Below are positions 1-7,966 of a stretch of DNA of 64,000 bases, piece after piece. A model generated the notes under the pieces. The model had not been told where the DNA came from. It saw only the letters and a program-made list of their open reading frames with translations, and made no database searches. A program made the translations under genes and the position numbers. Source of the stretch: Alphaproteobacteria bacterium (GTDB lineage Bacteria; Pseudomonadota; Alphaproteobacteria; SP197); assembly GCA_009694045.1 (NCBI GenBank), contig SHVY01000010.1, positions 1 through 64,000 of the forward strand, in the 5' to 3' direction. The stretch's first letter is position 1, and each line of letters starts with the position of its first letter.

Positions 1-191
1 CACTGGCAGCCCGTGGACAGCACGTAGAAGATGCCGTTGAGCATCTCGCGCACATCGACCTTGCGCGGGCGACCACCGCGTTTGGCCGGCGGGATCAGCG
101 GCGCCACCAGTGCCCACTCAGCGTCCGTCAAATCGCTGGGATAACGCAGGCCGCGACGATCCGCCACGGCACGATGTTCGGGCGTCCACAT
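1..191 (-). CDS. IS5-family transposase, N-terminal part (runs off window)
   Basis: The first 63 codons of a transposase are visible, starting at the ATG at 191. The N-terminus reads MWTPEHRAVADRRGL, followed by YPSDLTDAEWALVAPLIPP and GGRPRKVDVREMLNGIFYVL, which is the helical N-terminal DNA-binding (DUF4096-type) region of IS5/IS427-group DDE transposases. The catalytic DDE domain lies outside the window, so integrity cannot be judged. No ribosome site stands out upstream; the leader GGTTGCTT precedes the start. The element faces away from mucR. Family identification rests on sequence pattern alone; the exact IS name cannot be given. Confidence 0.85.
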   Translation of the reverse strand, partial: MWTPEHRAVADRRGLRYPSDLTDAEWALVAPLIPPAKRGGRPRKVDVREMLNGIFYVLSTGCQ

Positions 192-271
192 CAAGCAACC
201 TCCTCAACAAGGTTGCCACCCATAGAGTCACAACCGACTCCCCAGACTCACACATCTTTTCGGAGCGGCTC
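1..271. mobile_element. Right edge of an IS5-type insertion sequence
   Basis: The transposase fragment is followed by about 80 bases of non-coding DNA. Read on the minus strand, a stretch beginning AGAGCCGCTCCGAAAA near position 271 resembles the terminal inverted repeat of IS427-group elements, preceded by TTA/CTAA, a typical short target. The other end lies outside the window, so the terminal repeat and target duplication cannot be checked. The boundary is an inference. Confidence 0.5.
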
Positions 272-432
272 TAACACTCAGCAGTCATCCAAGTTTCGAT
301 CGTCGTTGGTTACTGGAGAGGCGGAATCGTCATTCAGTAACAATCAGTGGAGTTGCGCATTTTATTATTGACAGAGGTGATCCGCCATGCGACCAACCGT
401 GCGCTCCATCTCTTGCTGGAAGGACCAGAGAC

Positions 433-864
433 GTGACAGACGAAATCAACAAGAAGATGTCTCCAAGCGAATTGCTTCACATGGCAGCGGATATCGTGTC
501 CGCTTACGTAAGCTACAATCAAATCCAGGCCGTCCACGTTTCAGACCTGATCAAGTCGGTTGTCTCGACTCTTAGCGAGCAGCAGGACGGTGGCAAGGCC
601 GAGGTCGCCGAGGCACCCAAGCCGGCCGTTCCCGTGCGGCGATCGATCCATCCCGACTACATCATCTGCCTTGAGGACGGAAAGAAACTCAAGATGCTCA
701 AGCGGCATCTGCGCTCCGCCTATGGCATGAACCCGGAGGAGTATCGCGCCAAGTGGGGACTCGGCGCCGATTATCCCATGGTCGCGCCGAACTACGCGCA
801 GCAGCGTTCGGACTTCGCCAAGAAGATCGGTCTGGGACGGAAGCGGACCCGCACGCGGAAGTAG
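433..864 (+). CDS. MucR/Ros family transcriptional regulator with degenerate zinc finger
   Basis: 143-residue DNA-binding regulator of the alphaproteobacterial MucR/Ros family, which represses exopolysaccharide, virulence or cell-cycle genes by binding AT-rich DNA. The GTG start at 433 is preceded by AAGGA about nine bases upstream. Residues 1-50 form the helical oligomerisation region; residues 77-135 carry the conserved C-L-E-D-G, KMLKRHLR, PEEYRAKWGL and YPMVAPNYA blocks. Ros coordinates zinc with Cys79, Cys82, His92 and His97. Here Cys79 and His92 remain, but position 82 is Asp and position 97 is Tyr. Asp at the second position is known in the family, but loss of the last His suggests weak or no zinc binding. 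The upstream region is AT-rich (TTTTATTATTGACA near 360-373), the kind of DNA such proteins bind, so autoregulation is plausible. Confidence 0.9.
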   Translation: MTDEINKKMSPSELLHMAADIVSAYVSYNQIQAVHVSDLIKSVVSTLSEQQDGGKAEVAEAPKPAVPVRRSIHPDYIICLEDGKKLKMLKRHLRSAYGMNPEEYRAKWGLGADYPMVAPNYAQQRSDFAKKIGLGRKRTRTRK

Positions 865-885
865 CCGCACCCGATCGGATCGAGA

Positions 886-923
886 GAAAAAAAGGCCCGG
901 CGGTGATGCCACCGCCGGGCCTT
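886..923 (-). terminator. Rho-independent terminator ending the liv operon
   Basis: A 14-bp GC-rich hairpin (left arm 892-905, right arm 910-923, 4-base loop) is followed on the minus strand by an eight-base T run. It lies about 30 bases past the livK stop, so it ends the minus-strand transporter operon. On the plus strand it may also stop mucR transcripts, though the T-tract on that side is poor. Confidence 0.9.
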
Positions 924-952
924 GTCTTCGTTCCGAACGACGGTTCGGCGGA

Positions 953-2074
953 CTACATCATGGGCGTCTCGGCATACTCGCCCTTGGACCACAGATACCA
1001 GACGTACTGGGAGTTGGAGACATCACCCTTGTCGTCGTAGGCCAGACTGCCGAGGACGGTATCGTACGACTTGCCGCGGATCGCCGCCGAGACCGCGACG
1101 GCATCGACCGTGCCGACCGCGTTCACCGCCGCCGCCCAGACCTGGAACGCGGCATAGGTGTAGAGGGTGTAACCCTCCGGGTCGTAGCCTTCGGCCGTGA
1201 ACCGAGCAACGATGTCCTTGCCCGACTCCAGTTTGCGCGGATCGGGCGCGAACGTCATGATCGTGCCTTCCGCCGCTTCGCCCGCGATGGCCCAGAACTC
1301 ACTGGTGACCAGGGCATCCTCGCTGATGAGTTGGGCCATGAGGCCCTGCTCGCGCGCCTGCCGGATCAGGAGCCCGGCTTCGGTGTGATAGAGGCCGGCG
1401 TAGATCGCCTCGATGTTGGCCGCCTTCATCTTGCTGATCAAGGCGGAGTAGTCCAGGTCGCCCTGGTTGATCGCCTCGTACATCGCTTCCTGGAGGCCGT
1501 TGGCGTTCATCGCCTTCTTGGTCTCGTCGGCGATGCCCTTACCGTAGGTCGACTTGTCATGAATAATGGCGACCGCCTTGCCGGCGTACTTCTCGGCCAT
1601 CAGCTTGCCGGCCACCAGGCCTTGCGCATCGTCCCGACCGCAGGTGCGGAACACGTGGGTCCAGCCGCTGGCGGCGGCCGCGTCGGTCAGGGCCGGGTTG
1701 GTGGACGACGGCGTTATCTGTAGGACGTTGCCTTCGGCATAGACCGCCGACGCCGGGATCGACGAACTGGAACAGAAGTGCCCGGCGACGAACACCACGC
1801 CCTTCGAAACGCTTTCGTTCGCGACCGCCGTCGCCTGCTTCGGATCGCAGGCATCGTCGCCGATGCTGAGGACGAGCTGCTGACCCAGCACGCCGCCCGC
1901 CGCGTTGATGTCGGCGACGGCCATCTCGGCGCCACGCCGGAGCTGTTCGCCGAACGATGCGTAGTCGCCCGTCATCGGGCCGGCTGTAGAAACCAGGATA
2001 TCGGCCCGCGCTCCCGAACCCGTGAACAGGGCGGCCGTCGCGACGGCCGCCAAGGTACCAAGAATTCTCCTCAT
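953..2074 (-). CDS. livK: Branched-chain amino acid ABC transporter substrate-binding protein
   Basis: 373-residue periplasmic binding protein of the type I Leu/Ile/Val-binding fold. The ATG at 2074 is chosen because GGGAGAAG sits six bases upstream and the product then begins with a clean signal peptide (MRRILGTLAAVATAALFTG, cleavage after ARA). The mature start DILVSTAGPMTGDYASFG and the later block INAAGGVLGQQL are typical of LivK/LivJ. It is the last gene of a six-gene minus-strand operon with both permeases and both ATPases; the terminator follows directly. Placing the binding protein last, after a gap of about 135 bases, could allow separate control. Substrate is inferred from family; amides or other amino acids are possible. 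Confidence 0.92.
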   Translation of the reverse strand: MRRILGTLAAVATAALFTGSGARADILVSTAGPMTGDYASFGEQLRRGAEMAVADINAAGGVLGQQLVLSIGDDACDPKQATAVANESVSKGVVFVAGHFCSSSSIPASAVYAEGNVLQITPSSTNPALTDAAAASGWTHVFRTCGRDDAQGLVAGKLMAEKYAGKAVAIIHDKSTYGKGIADETKKAMNANGLQEAMYEAINQGDLDYSALISKMKAANIEAIYAGLYHTEAGLLIRQAREQGLMAQLISEDALVTSEFWAIAGEAAEGTIMTFAPDPRKLESGKDIVARFTAEGYDPEGYTLYTYAAFQVWAAAVNAVGTVDAVAVSAAIRGKSYDTVLGSLAYDDKGDVSNSQYVWYLWSKGEYAETPMM

Positions 2075-2209
2075 GGACGCTTCTCCCATCAGCAGCGCTT
2101 TACCGACGATCGCCGTTGCTGGCGACCTAAAGGGCAGGGCACGCCGCATACCCCCACCCGTCATGGAAGCGGAGTCTATCCTACCTGTTTTTCGGCCACA
2201 ATCGGCCCG

Positions 2210-2551
2210 TTACGCCTTCTCGCGCCAGCCCAGAAGCCCGGTGCGCTCATACATCCAGGGATATTGGCCAATCATCCTATTGACTTGAGTGACGCGCCTG
2301 GCGAGGAGGGCGATGGCGATGATCAGTCCGGTGTCGATCGCCAGTCCGGTCAGCGACAGGCCATCGCCGCCGAACAGGGCGAAGATCAGGAACCGATCGG
2401 CGACCCCGAGCATCAGCCCGTAGCCGACGCAATGCCAAGCCGGTCGCCACGTCGCGCCGACCGCCCGACCCATCATCAGCGCGGCGCCCCCGAACAGGAT
2501 GATGGTGACGCCGATGAACACGGCGATCGAGGTTCCGAGCAGGCTTTCCAT
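2210..2551 (-). CDS. Small integral membrane protein of the liv operon (DUF6867-like)
   Basis: 113 residues with about three hydrophobic helices (residues 5-30, 38-62, 66-86) and a basic, aromatic tail containing YPWMYERTGLLGWR. It starts four bases after the livF stop. The layout, length and tail resemble the DUF6867 family that I recall next to branched-chain amino acid transport genes in alphaproteobacteria; that match is from memory. No biochemical role is known to me. Its fixed position between livF and livK suggests a transporter accessory or assembly role, which is inference. Confidence 0.75.
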   Translation of the reverse strand: MESLLGTSIAVFIGVTIILFGGAALMMGRAVGATWRPAWHCVGYGLMLGVADRFLIFALFGGDGLSLTGLAIDTGLIIAIALLARRVTQVNRMIGQYPWMYERTGLLGWREKA

Positions 2552-2555
2552 GGGT

Positions 2556-3281
2556 CTACGCCGCCGCCGTGCCGTGCCCGCCTTCGAGGTACGCCTTGCG
2601 CACCTCCGGGTTGGCGAGAAGTTCGGCGCCGGTCCCGGTCAACGACAGCAGGCCGTTGACCATGACGTAGCCGCGGTGGGCCAGCCGCAGCGCATGGTAC
2701 GCGTTCTGCTCCACGAGCAAGACGGTGACCCCCTGGTTCGCGTTGATCTCGCGGATGACAGCGAAGATCTGCTTGACGAGCATGGGCGCCAGGCCGAGCG
2801 ACGGCTCATCGAGCAGCAGAAGCCGCGGCCGTGCCATCAGGGCCCGCGCGATCGCCAGCATCTGCTGCTCGCCGCCGGACAGGGTGCCGCCGCGCTGCCC
2901 AATCCGGTCCTTGAGGATCGGGAACAGAGCGAAGACGCGCTCCAGATCGTCGGCGAACTTGGTCGAGTCCGCCGTCGTCGCCCCCATTTGCAGGTTCTCG
3001 AACACCGTCATGCGCGGAAAGATGCGGCGGCCCTCCGGCGCATGCGCCAAGCCGTGGCGCATGATCTCGTAGGTCGGCTTTTTGGTGATGTCCTCGCCGT
3101 CGAGCATGATCCGGCCCGAACGGGCGGTGGGAGTACCGCAGACGGTCATCAGCAACGTGGTCTTGCCGGCCCCGTTGGAGCCGATCAGGGTGACGATCTC
3201 GCCCCTGCCGACATTCAGGCTCACCCCGCGAAGGGCCTCGATCTGGCCGTAAAAGACATGGATATCCTGGATTTGCAGCAT
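2556..3281 (-). CDS. livF: Branched-chain amino acid ABC transporter ATP-binding protein LivF
   Basis: 241-residue ABC ATPase. Walker A GSNGAGKTT is at residues 34-42, followed by the signature TLSGGEQQMLAIARAL, Walker B LLLLDEPSLGLAP and the H-loop region VLLVEQNA. The LivF-type phrases HAPEGRRIFPRMTVFENL and AYLEGGHG are present. The start at 3281 (MLQIQDIHVFYG) fits the family N-terminus and lies seven bases after the livG stop; an in-frame upstream extension lacks homology. It pairs with LivG to energise import through LivHM. Confidence 0.95.
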   Translation of the reverse strand: MLQIQDIHVFYGQIEALRGVSLNVGRGEIVTLIGSNGAGKTTLLMTVCGTPTARSGRIMLDGEDITKKPTYEIMRHGLAHAPEGRRIFPRMTVFENLQMGATTADSTKFADDLERVFALFPILKDRIGQRGGTLSGGEQQMLAIARALMARPRLLLLDEPSLGLAPMLVKQIFAVIREINANQGVTVLLVEQNAYHALRLAHRGYVMVNGLLSLTGTGAELLANPEVRKAYLEGGHGTAAA

Positions 3282-3288
3282 GGTGTGC

Positions 3289-4140
3289 TTAAGGGTGAGC
3301 CGTAAGATCGGCGGCGACGATGGCGGGCAGATCCTGGCCTTCTTCCTCCCCAAGATAGGCGCGGATGACGTTGGGGTCCCGGCGCACGACATCCGGCGTG
3401 CCGGCGGCGATCTTGCGGCCGTAGTCGAGCACGACGATGGTGTCGGAAATACCCATCACCACGCTCATATCGTGCTCGATCAGCAGAATACCGATCCCGT
3501 GGTCGGCCCGGATCGCCAGCAACATTTCGTTGAGCTCGGCGGATTCGCGGGCATTGAGGCCCGCGGCCGGCTCGTCGAGGCAGAGCAGGACCGGCTCGGT
3601 GCACATCGCCCGGGCGATCTCCAGCCGGCGCTGGGACCCGTAGGGCAGGCCGCCCGCTTCGATGTTCGCCTGCGCCGTCAGCCCGAACCGGTCGAGCCAG
3701 TAGCGCGCCAACTCGACGGCCTTGCGCTCCGCCCTGGCGTAGACCGGCAACCCGAAGATGCCAGCGACGCTGTATCCGGAGGCTCGCATCAGCCGGTTGT
3801 GCTGCGCCACGATCAAGTTCTCCAGCACCGACATGCCGGCGAACAGGCGGATGTTCTGGAACGTCCGGGCGACCCGCGCCACTTGCGCGATGCGGAACCC
3901 CTCCATGCGTTCCAGCAGGAAGCCGCCGTGCCGCGATTCGAGGGCGAGCCGGCCGACCGTCGGCTTGTAGAATCCGGTCAAGCAGTTGAACACCGTCGTC
4001 TTGCCCGCACCGTTCGGGCCGATGATCGCGGTGATCTCCTTGTCGTTCGCGGCGAACGAGACGTCGTCGACGGCGACCAGGCCACCGAATCGCATCGACA
4101 GATGCTCGACCGAGAGCAGCGGTTTCCCGTTCGCCGCCAT
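3289..4140 (-). CDS. livG: Branched-chain amino acid ABC transporter ATP-binding protein LivG
   Basis: 283-residue ABC ATPase. Walker A GPNGAGKTT lies at residues 41-49; the signature is the LivG variant LPYGSQRRLEIARA; Walker B is LLCLDEPAAGLN; the H-loop is IGILLIEHDMSVVMG. LivG hallmarks RVARTFQNIRLF and GFYKPTVG are present. The start at 4140 leaves two bases after the livM stop, indicating translational coupling. A much longer reading frame continues upstream in this phase but it is antisense or out-of-frame to livM and livH and is not coding. Confidence 0.95.
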   Translation of the reverse strand: MAANGKPLLSVEHLSMRFGGLVAVDDVSFAANDKEITAIIGPNGAGKTTVFNCLTGFYKPTVGRLALESRHGGFLLERMEGFRIAQVARVARTFQNIRLFAGMSVLENLIVAQHNRLMRASGYSVAGIFGLPVYARAERKAVELARYWLDRFGLTAQANIEAGGLPYGSQRRLEIARAMCTEPVLLCLDEPAAGLNARESAELNEMLLAIRADHGIGILLIEHDMSVVMGISDTIVVLDYGRKIAAGTPDVVRRDPNVIRAYLGEEEGQDLPAIVAADLTAHP

Positions 4141-4142
4141 CG

Positions 4143-5645
4143 TCAGCCCGAACCCCTGCCGGCGGGTCCCGGTCGCAGCAACAGCGTCGGGTCGCGATGG
4201 GCAAGCAGACCCCGCGGCCGCCACAGCATGATCGCCACCATGCCGGCGCCGAAGGCCAGCATGCGGAACGCCGCGAGGTCGCGGAAGAACTCGGGAACCC
4301 CGATCAGAAGAATCGCGGCGAGCACCACGCCGAGCTGGCTGCCCATGCCGCCAAGGACGACGATGGCGAGGATCACCGCCGATTCGAGGAAGGTGAAGCT
4401 CTCCGGGCTGATGAAACCCTGGCGCGTGGCGAAGAACGATCCGGCGAAACCGCCGAACATGGCGCCGAGGGCGAAGGCGGTGAGCTTGGTATTGGTCGGG
4501 TTGATGCCCAACGCCCGGCACGCGGTCTCGTCCTCGCGCAACGCTTCCCACGCCCGACCGATCGGCAGTTTGCGGATGCGCAGGGTGAACAGGTTGGTGG
4601 CTAGGGCAAGGCCGAGAATGAGGTAATAGAGAAACGTCACGCGGTGATCGCCGGTGTAGTCGAGGCCGAAGAAGGTATGGAAGCTCTCGGTCCCCTCCGG
4701 CGGCGTTTTGGTGAAGGGCAGGCCGAAGAACGATGGCCGCGGAATGCTCGCGATGCCGTTCGGTCCGCCGGTGAACCACCACCAATTGATCAGGATGATA
4801 CGGATCATCTCGCCGAAGCCCATGGTGACGATGGCCAGGTAGTCGCCGCGAAGTCGCAGCACGGGAAAGCCCAGCAGGACCCCGAAAAGGGCCGCGAACA
4901 GGCCCGCGATCGGCAGGCAGAGCCAGAAGCTCAGGCCGAGCTGGGTCGAAAGCATGGCATAGGTGTAGGCGCCGATCGCGTAGAACGCGACGTAGCCGAG
5001 ATCGAGCAGGCCGGCCAAGCCGACGACGATGTTCAGTCCCCAGCCGAGCATGACGTAGGTCAAGACCAGGACCCCGAGGTCCACGATCCGCCGATCGACG
5101 AACGGCATCAGCGGCAGCGTGACGGCCGCGAGGACGATCACCGGGCCCAGCCACAGCGCGACGCGCTGCACCTGGGCGCCGACCCGATCCACCCGCTTGT
5201 CGCGGTCGGTCCGTGTGACCTGGGCCCCCGCCCTCGAGGCGCGCAGCGCCATCCCGGCACGCATGGCAATCACGACCGCCGCCCCCAGCAGGCACCAGTT
5301 CACCACCGGCGATCCGAAGGGGACCAGGGCGCGCAGGGAGCTTTGCTCGCCGCCGATCAGCGCGATCCCCCACACCAATCCCGTAGCCAGCGCGCCGAGC
5401 AGGGGGGGCCAGGCGAGGCCCATCCGGATGAGGGCCAGGCCCGTCCGCCCGAGCGCGACGATCGCCACCGCCCAGGCTACGTCGACCATGCGGGTATCGA
5501 GTTCCAGGCCGCGCCCGAGGTCGACGGTCTTGAATCCGACCAGGCCGATGGCAAGGGCCAGGGTCACCAAGCCGGCGATCGCGCCTTCCTTGAGGGCGGG
5601 TAGGGGGTCGAAGGTCCGTGTCGCCGCTCCGGCACCGACGGCCAT
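4143..5645 (-). CDS. livM: Branched-chain amino acid ABC transporter permease LivM (long form)
   Basis: 500-residue polytopic permease. The N-terminal 165 residues add about four hydrophobic segments, as in long LivM proteins with a DUF3382-type N-terminal domain. The core begins near [17 protein letters not shown] and contains the conserved [19 protein letters not shown] loop and the EAA-like ATPase contact [19 protein letters not shown]. It starts three bases after the livH stop. It forms the inner-membrane channel with LivH. Confidence 0.94.
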   Translation of the reverse strand: MAVGAGAATRTFDPLPALKEGAIAGLVTLALAIGLVGFKTVDLGRGLELDTRMVDVAWAVAIVALGRTGLALIRMGLAWPPLLGALATGLVWGIALIGGEQSSLRALVPFGSPVVNWCLLGAAVVIAMRAGMALRASRAGAQVTRTDRDKRVDRVGAQVQRVALWLGPVIVLAAVTLPLMPFVDRRIVDLGVLVLTYVMLGWGLNIVVGLAGLLDLGYVAFYAIGAYTYAMLSTQLGLSFWLCLPIAGLFAALFGVLLGFPVLRLRGDYLAIVTMGFGEMIRIILINWWWFTGGPNGIASIPRPSFFGLPFTKTPPEGTESFHTFFGLDYTGDHRVTFLYYLILGLALATNLFTLRIRKLPIGRAWEALREDETACRALGINPTNTKLTAFALGAMFGGFAGSFFATRQGFISPESFTFLESAVILAIVVLGGMGSQLGVVLAAILLIGVPEFFRDLAAFRMLAFGAGMVAIMLWRPRGLLAHRDPTLLLRPGPAGRGSG

Positions 5646-5648
5646 GGT

Positions 5649-6575
5649 CTAGACCTTCTCGATCGCGGGGCGGCCGAGAAGGCCGGTCGGCCGGAAGATC
5701 AGCACCAGGACGAGAACCGCGAAGGCCGCGAGGTCCTTGTACTCGACCGAGAAGTATCCCGACCAGAACGCCTCGATGAGGCCGATCAGCATGCCGCCGA
5801 GCATCGCCCCGGGAAGCGAGCCGATGCCGCCGAGCACCGCCGCGGTGAAGGCCTTGATGCCGGCGAGGAAGCCGAGATAAAAATCGACGACGCCGTAGTA
5901 GAGCGTCACCATGAGTCCCGCCACCGCCGCCAGGCTCGCGCCGATCACGAAGGTCAGCGAGATCGTCCGGTCGATGTCGATGCCCAGCAGCGACGCCATC
6001 CGCATGTCCTGTTCGCACGCCCGCTGCGCCCGCCCCAGCGAGGTGCGGGTGATCATCACGGTGAATCCAGCCATCAGCGCGACCGTGACGACGAAGATGA
6101 CGAGCTGTAGATAGCTGAGCTGAACGACGAAGCCACCCCCCTCCATGACCGACATGCCGCCGGGAACGATCGGCGCCAACGGCTTGTTGCGGGCGCCCTG
6201 CAACAGTTGCACGTAGTTCTGCAGCAGGATTGACATACCGATGGCCGAGATCAGCGGCGCCAGACGGGTCGAGCCCCGGAGCGGCCGATAGGCGATGCGC
6301 TCCACGGCCCAGCCATAGATGGCGGTGAGGAACACCGACACCAACAGCACCAGCGCGAGCGCGAGCGGAACCCACGTGATCCCCAGGATGCCCATGATCA
6401 GGAAGGCGATGACGGCGTGAAAGGCGCCGATCATGAAGACGTCGCCGTGGGCGAAATTGATCATGCCGATGATCCCGTAGACCATCGTGTAGCCAATGGC
6501 GATCAGCCCATAGATCGAGCCGAGCGCGAGACCATTGATCAGTTGTTGGACGAAATACGCTAGATCGCCGCCCAA
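5649..6575 (-). CDS. livH: Branched-chain amino acid ABC transporter permease LivH
   Basis: 308-residue permease with about eight membrane segments. The N-terminal QQLINGLALGSIYGLIAIG and MINFAHGDVFMIG are diagnostic for LivH, as is the ATPase-contact loop SLGRAQRACEQDMRMASLLG. It is the first gene of the operon; the promoter must lie in the 105 bases up to 6680. That leader contains the direct repeat GACTAGC (two copies near 6634 and 6679), but I see no clear promoter boxes. Confidence 0.95.
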   Translation of the reverse strand: MGGDLAYFVQQLINGLALGSIYGLIAIGYTMVYGIIGMINFAHGDVFMIGAFHAVIAFLIMGILGITWVPLALALVLLVSVFLTAIYGWAVERIAYRPLRGSTRLAPLISAIGMSILLQNYVQLLQGARNKPLAPIVPGGMSVMEGGGFVVQLSYLQLVIFVVTVALMAGFTVMITRTSLGRAQRACEQDMRMASLLGIDIDRTISLTFVIGASLAAVAGLMVTLYYGVVDFYLGFLAGIKAFTAAVLGGIGSLPGAMLGGMLIGLIEAFWSGYFSVEYKDLAAFAVLVLVLIFRPTGLLGRPAIEKV

Positions 6576-6680
6576 GACCCGCCCCTGTTGCAGCCCGGAC
6601 GCTCTCTGGATTCGGCACCCTTGAGCAAGCCATGACTAGCGGACAGGAAGGCAACCGGCAAGCAGCAATGTCGAAGCTGA

Positions 6681-7916
6681 CTAGCGTCGCGCCGGGCTGG
6701 CCTCCGACGCGGCGAACCAGAAGGCCGCGGCGGCTAGGATCGATGCCAGGAACATCACGGTCACGACGATGTCGTAGCCGCCGAACCACCCCCATAGGAA
6801 GGCGATGGCGAAGGGCGATCCGGCATGGGCGACGGTCGCCGGGACCGAGATCAGCCCGCTGATCGCGCCGTAGCCTTCCAGGCCCAGGAATTCGGCGACC
6901 GCCGTCGCCCGCACGATAGTCATCACGCCATTCACCGCCCCGAACATCACGGTGAACCCGTAAAGGCCGGCCACCGACCCGGGCCACAACAGGAGCGGAA
7001 CGAAGACGGCCGGTAGCATCGTCAAGGCGAGGCGGCCCTGGGTCGCGGTCGACACGCGCCGGCCCACGGCGAACACCACCAGGCGGCCGGCGACCTGGAC
7101 CGGACCGATCAGCGCGATCGCCGTGACGATGACCAATGTCGTGAAACCACGTTCCGCGAACATCGGCACCGCATGGAACCAGATTACCGAGTTCACCATC
7201 GCGGTGGCGGTGAAGCACAGTGCCAGGCCCCAGAACGTCGGCTGCCGCACGGCCCGACCGATGATGCCGGTCGCGGCCCGCGACCGCGCCGTCATGGGTC
7301 GCCCGGATGGTCCACGACCATCCCGCAGCCATAGTCCATGGATCGGGGCGCACAACAGGATCTGGATGGCGGCGAAGACAACCAGCGTCGCGCGCCAGCC
7401 GAACCCTTCGATCAGCGCTTGCGTAAGGGGAATGAACACCGTGCTGGCGAACCCCGCGACCAGGGTTACCACCGTGATCCGCGTCCGATATCCGGCGCGA
7501 TAGGTGCGGGTCAGCACGGCGAACAAGGCCTGGTAGAGCATCGCCGCCATGGCGATGCCCATGCCCAGCCAGATCGCGTACAGCCCGGCGAGTGTCTCGA
7601 CCCCGGCCCACATCAGGCACAGCACCCCGGCCAGCATCGACCCCGCCGTCATCAGCCAGCGGCCCCCGCGCAGATCGATCCAACGACCCATCCCGAAGGC
7701 GCACAGACCCATGACCAGGAGCCCGAGCGAGACGGCGCCGTTGATCGCTTCCCGACTCCAGCCGAACTCGCGCTCCATGGGGACGACGAACAGGACGAAG
7801 CCGTTGTAGAGCGATCCCCAGGAGACGAGTTGGCAGATCGCGAGAGCGACCACCAGGGCCCAGCCACCGGATGGTTCGGGGTCGGCGGATGCGTTGGGCA
7901 ACGACGGGGCTCCCAT
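6681..7916 (-). CDS. Major facilitator superfamily transporter
   Basis: 411-residue MFS permease with about twelve hydrophobic segments. The first helix contains ICQLVSWGSLYNGFVLFV and is followed by EFGWSREAINGAVSLG; the loop-2 motif GRWIDLRGGRWLM follows helix 2-3. Such features fit the monocarboxylate/oxalate-formate type of MFS proteins. The ATG at 7916 is preferred; a GTG ten codons upstream (7946) is possible and neither has a strong ribosome site. It is transcribed toward the liv operon but separated by a promoter-sized gap. Substrate unknown. Confidence 0.8.
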   Translation of the reverse strand: MGAPSLPNASADPEPSGGWALVVALAICQLVSWGSLYNGFVLFVVPMEREFGWSREAINGAVSLGLLVMGLCAFGMGRWIDLRGGRWLMTAGSMLAGVLCLMWAGVETLAGLYAIWLGMGIAMAAMLYQALFAVLTRTYRAGYRTRITVVTLVAGFASTVFIPLTQALIEGFGWRATLVVFAAIQILLCAPIHGLWLRDGRGPSGRPMTARSRAATGIIGRAVRQPTFWGLALCFTATAMVNSVIWFHAVPMFAERGFTTLVIVTAIALIGPVQVAGRLVVFAVGRRVSTATQGRLALTMLPAVFVPLLLWPGSVAGLYGFTVMFGAVNGVMTIVRATAVAEFLGLEGYGAISGLISVPATVAHAGSPFAIAFLWGWFGGYDIVVTVMFLASILAAAAFWFAASEASPARR

Positions 7917-7966
7917 CCCGGCTCGGGGCACCGAGGTTACACCCACGCGGATAGTGTCAGGGAGCG

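Noticed and set aside
3289-7704. Open frame of over 1,400 codons on the minus strand
   Set aside because: Only its last 283 codons (livG) have family motifs; the rest is out of frame with livM, livH and the MFS gene, with Arg/Gly/Pro-rich composition typical of high-GC shadow frames.
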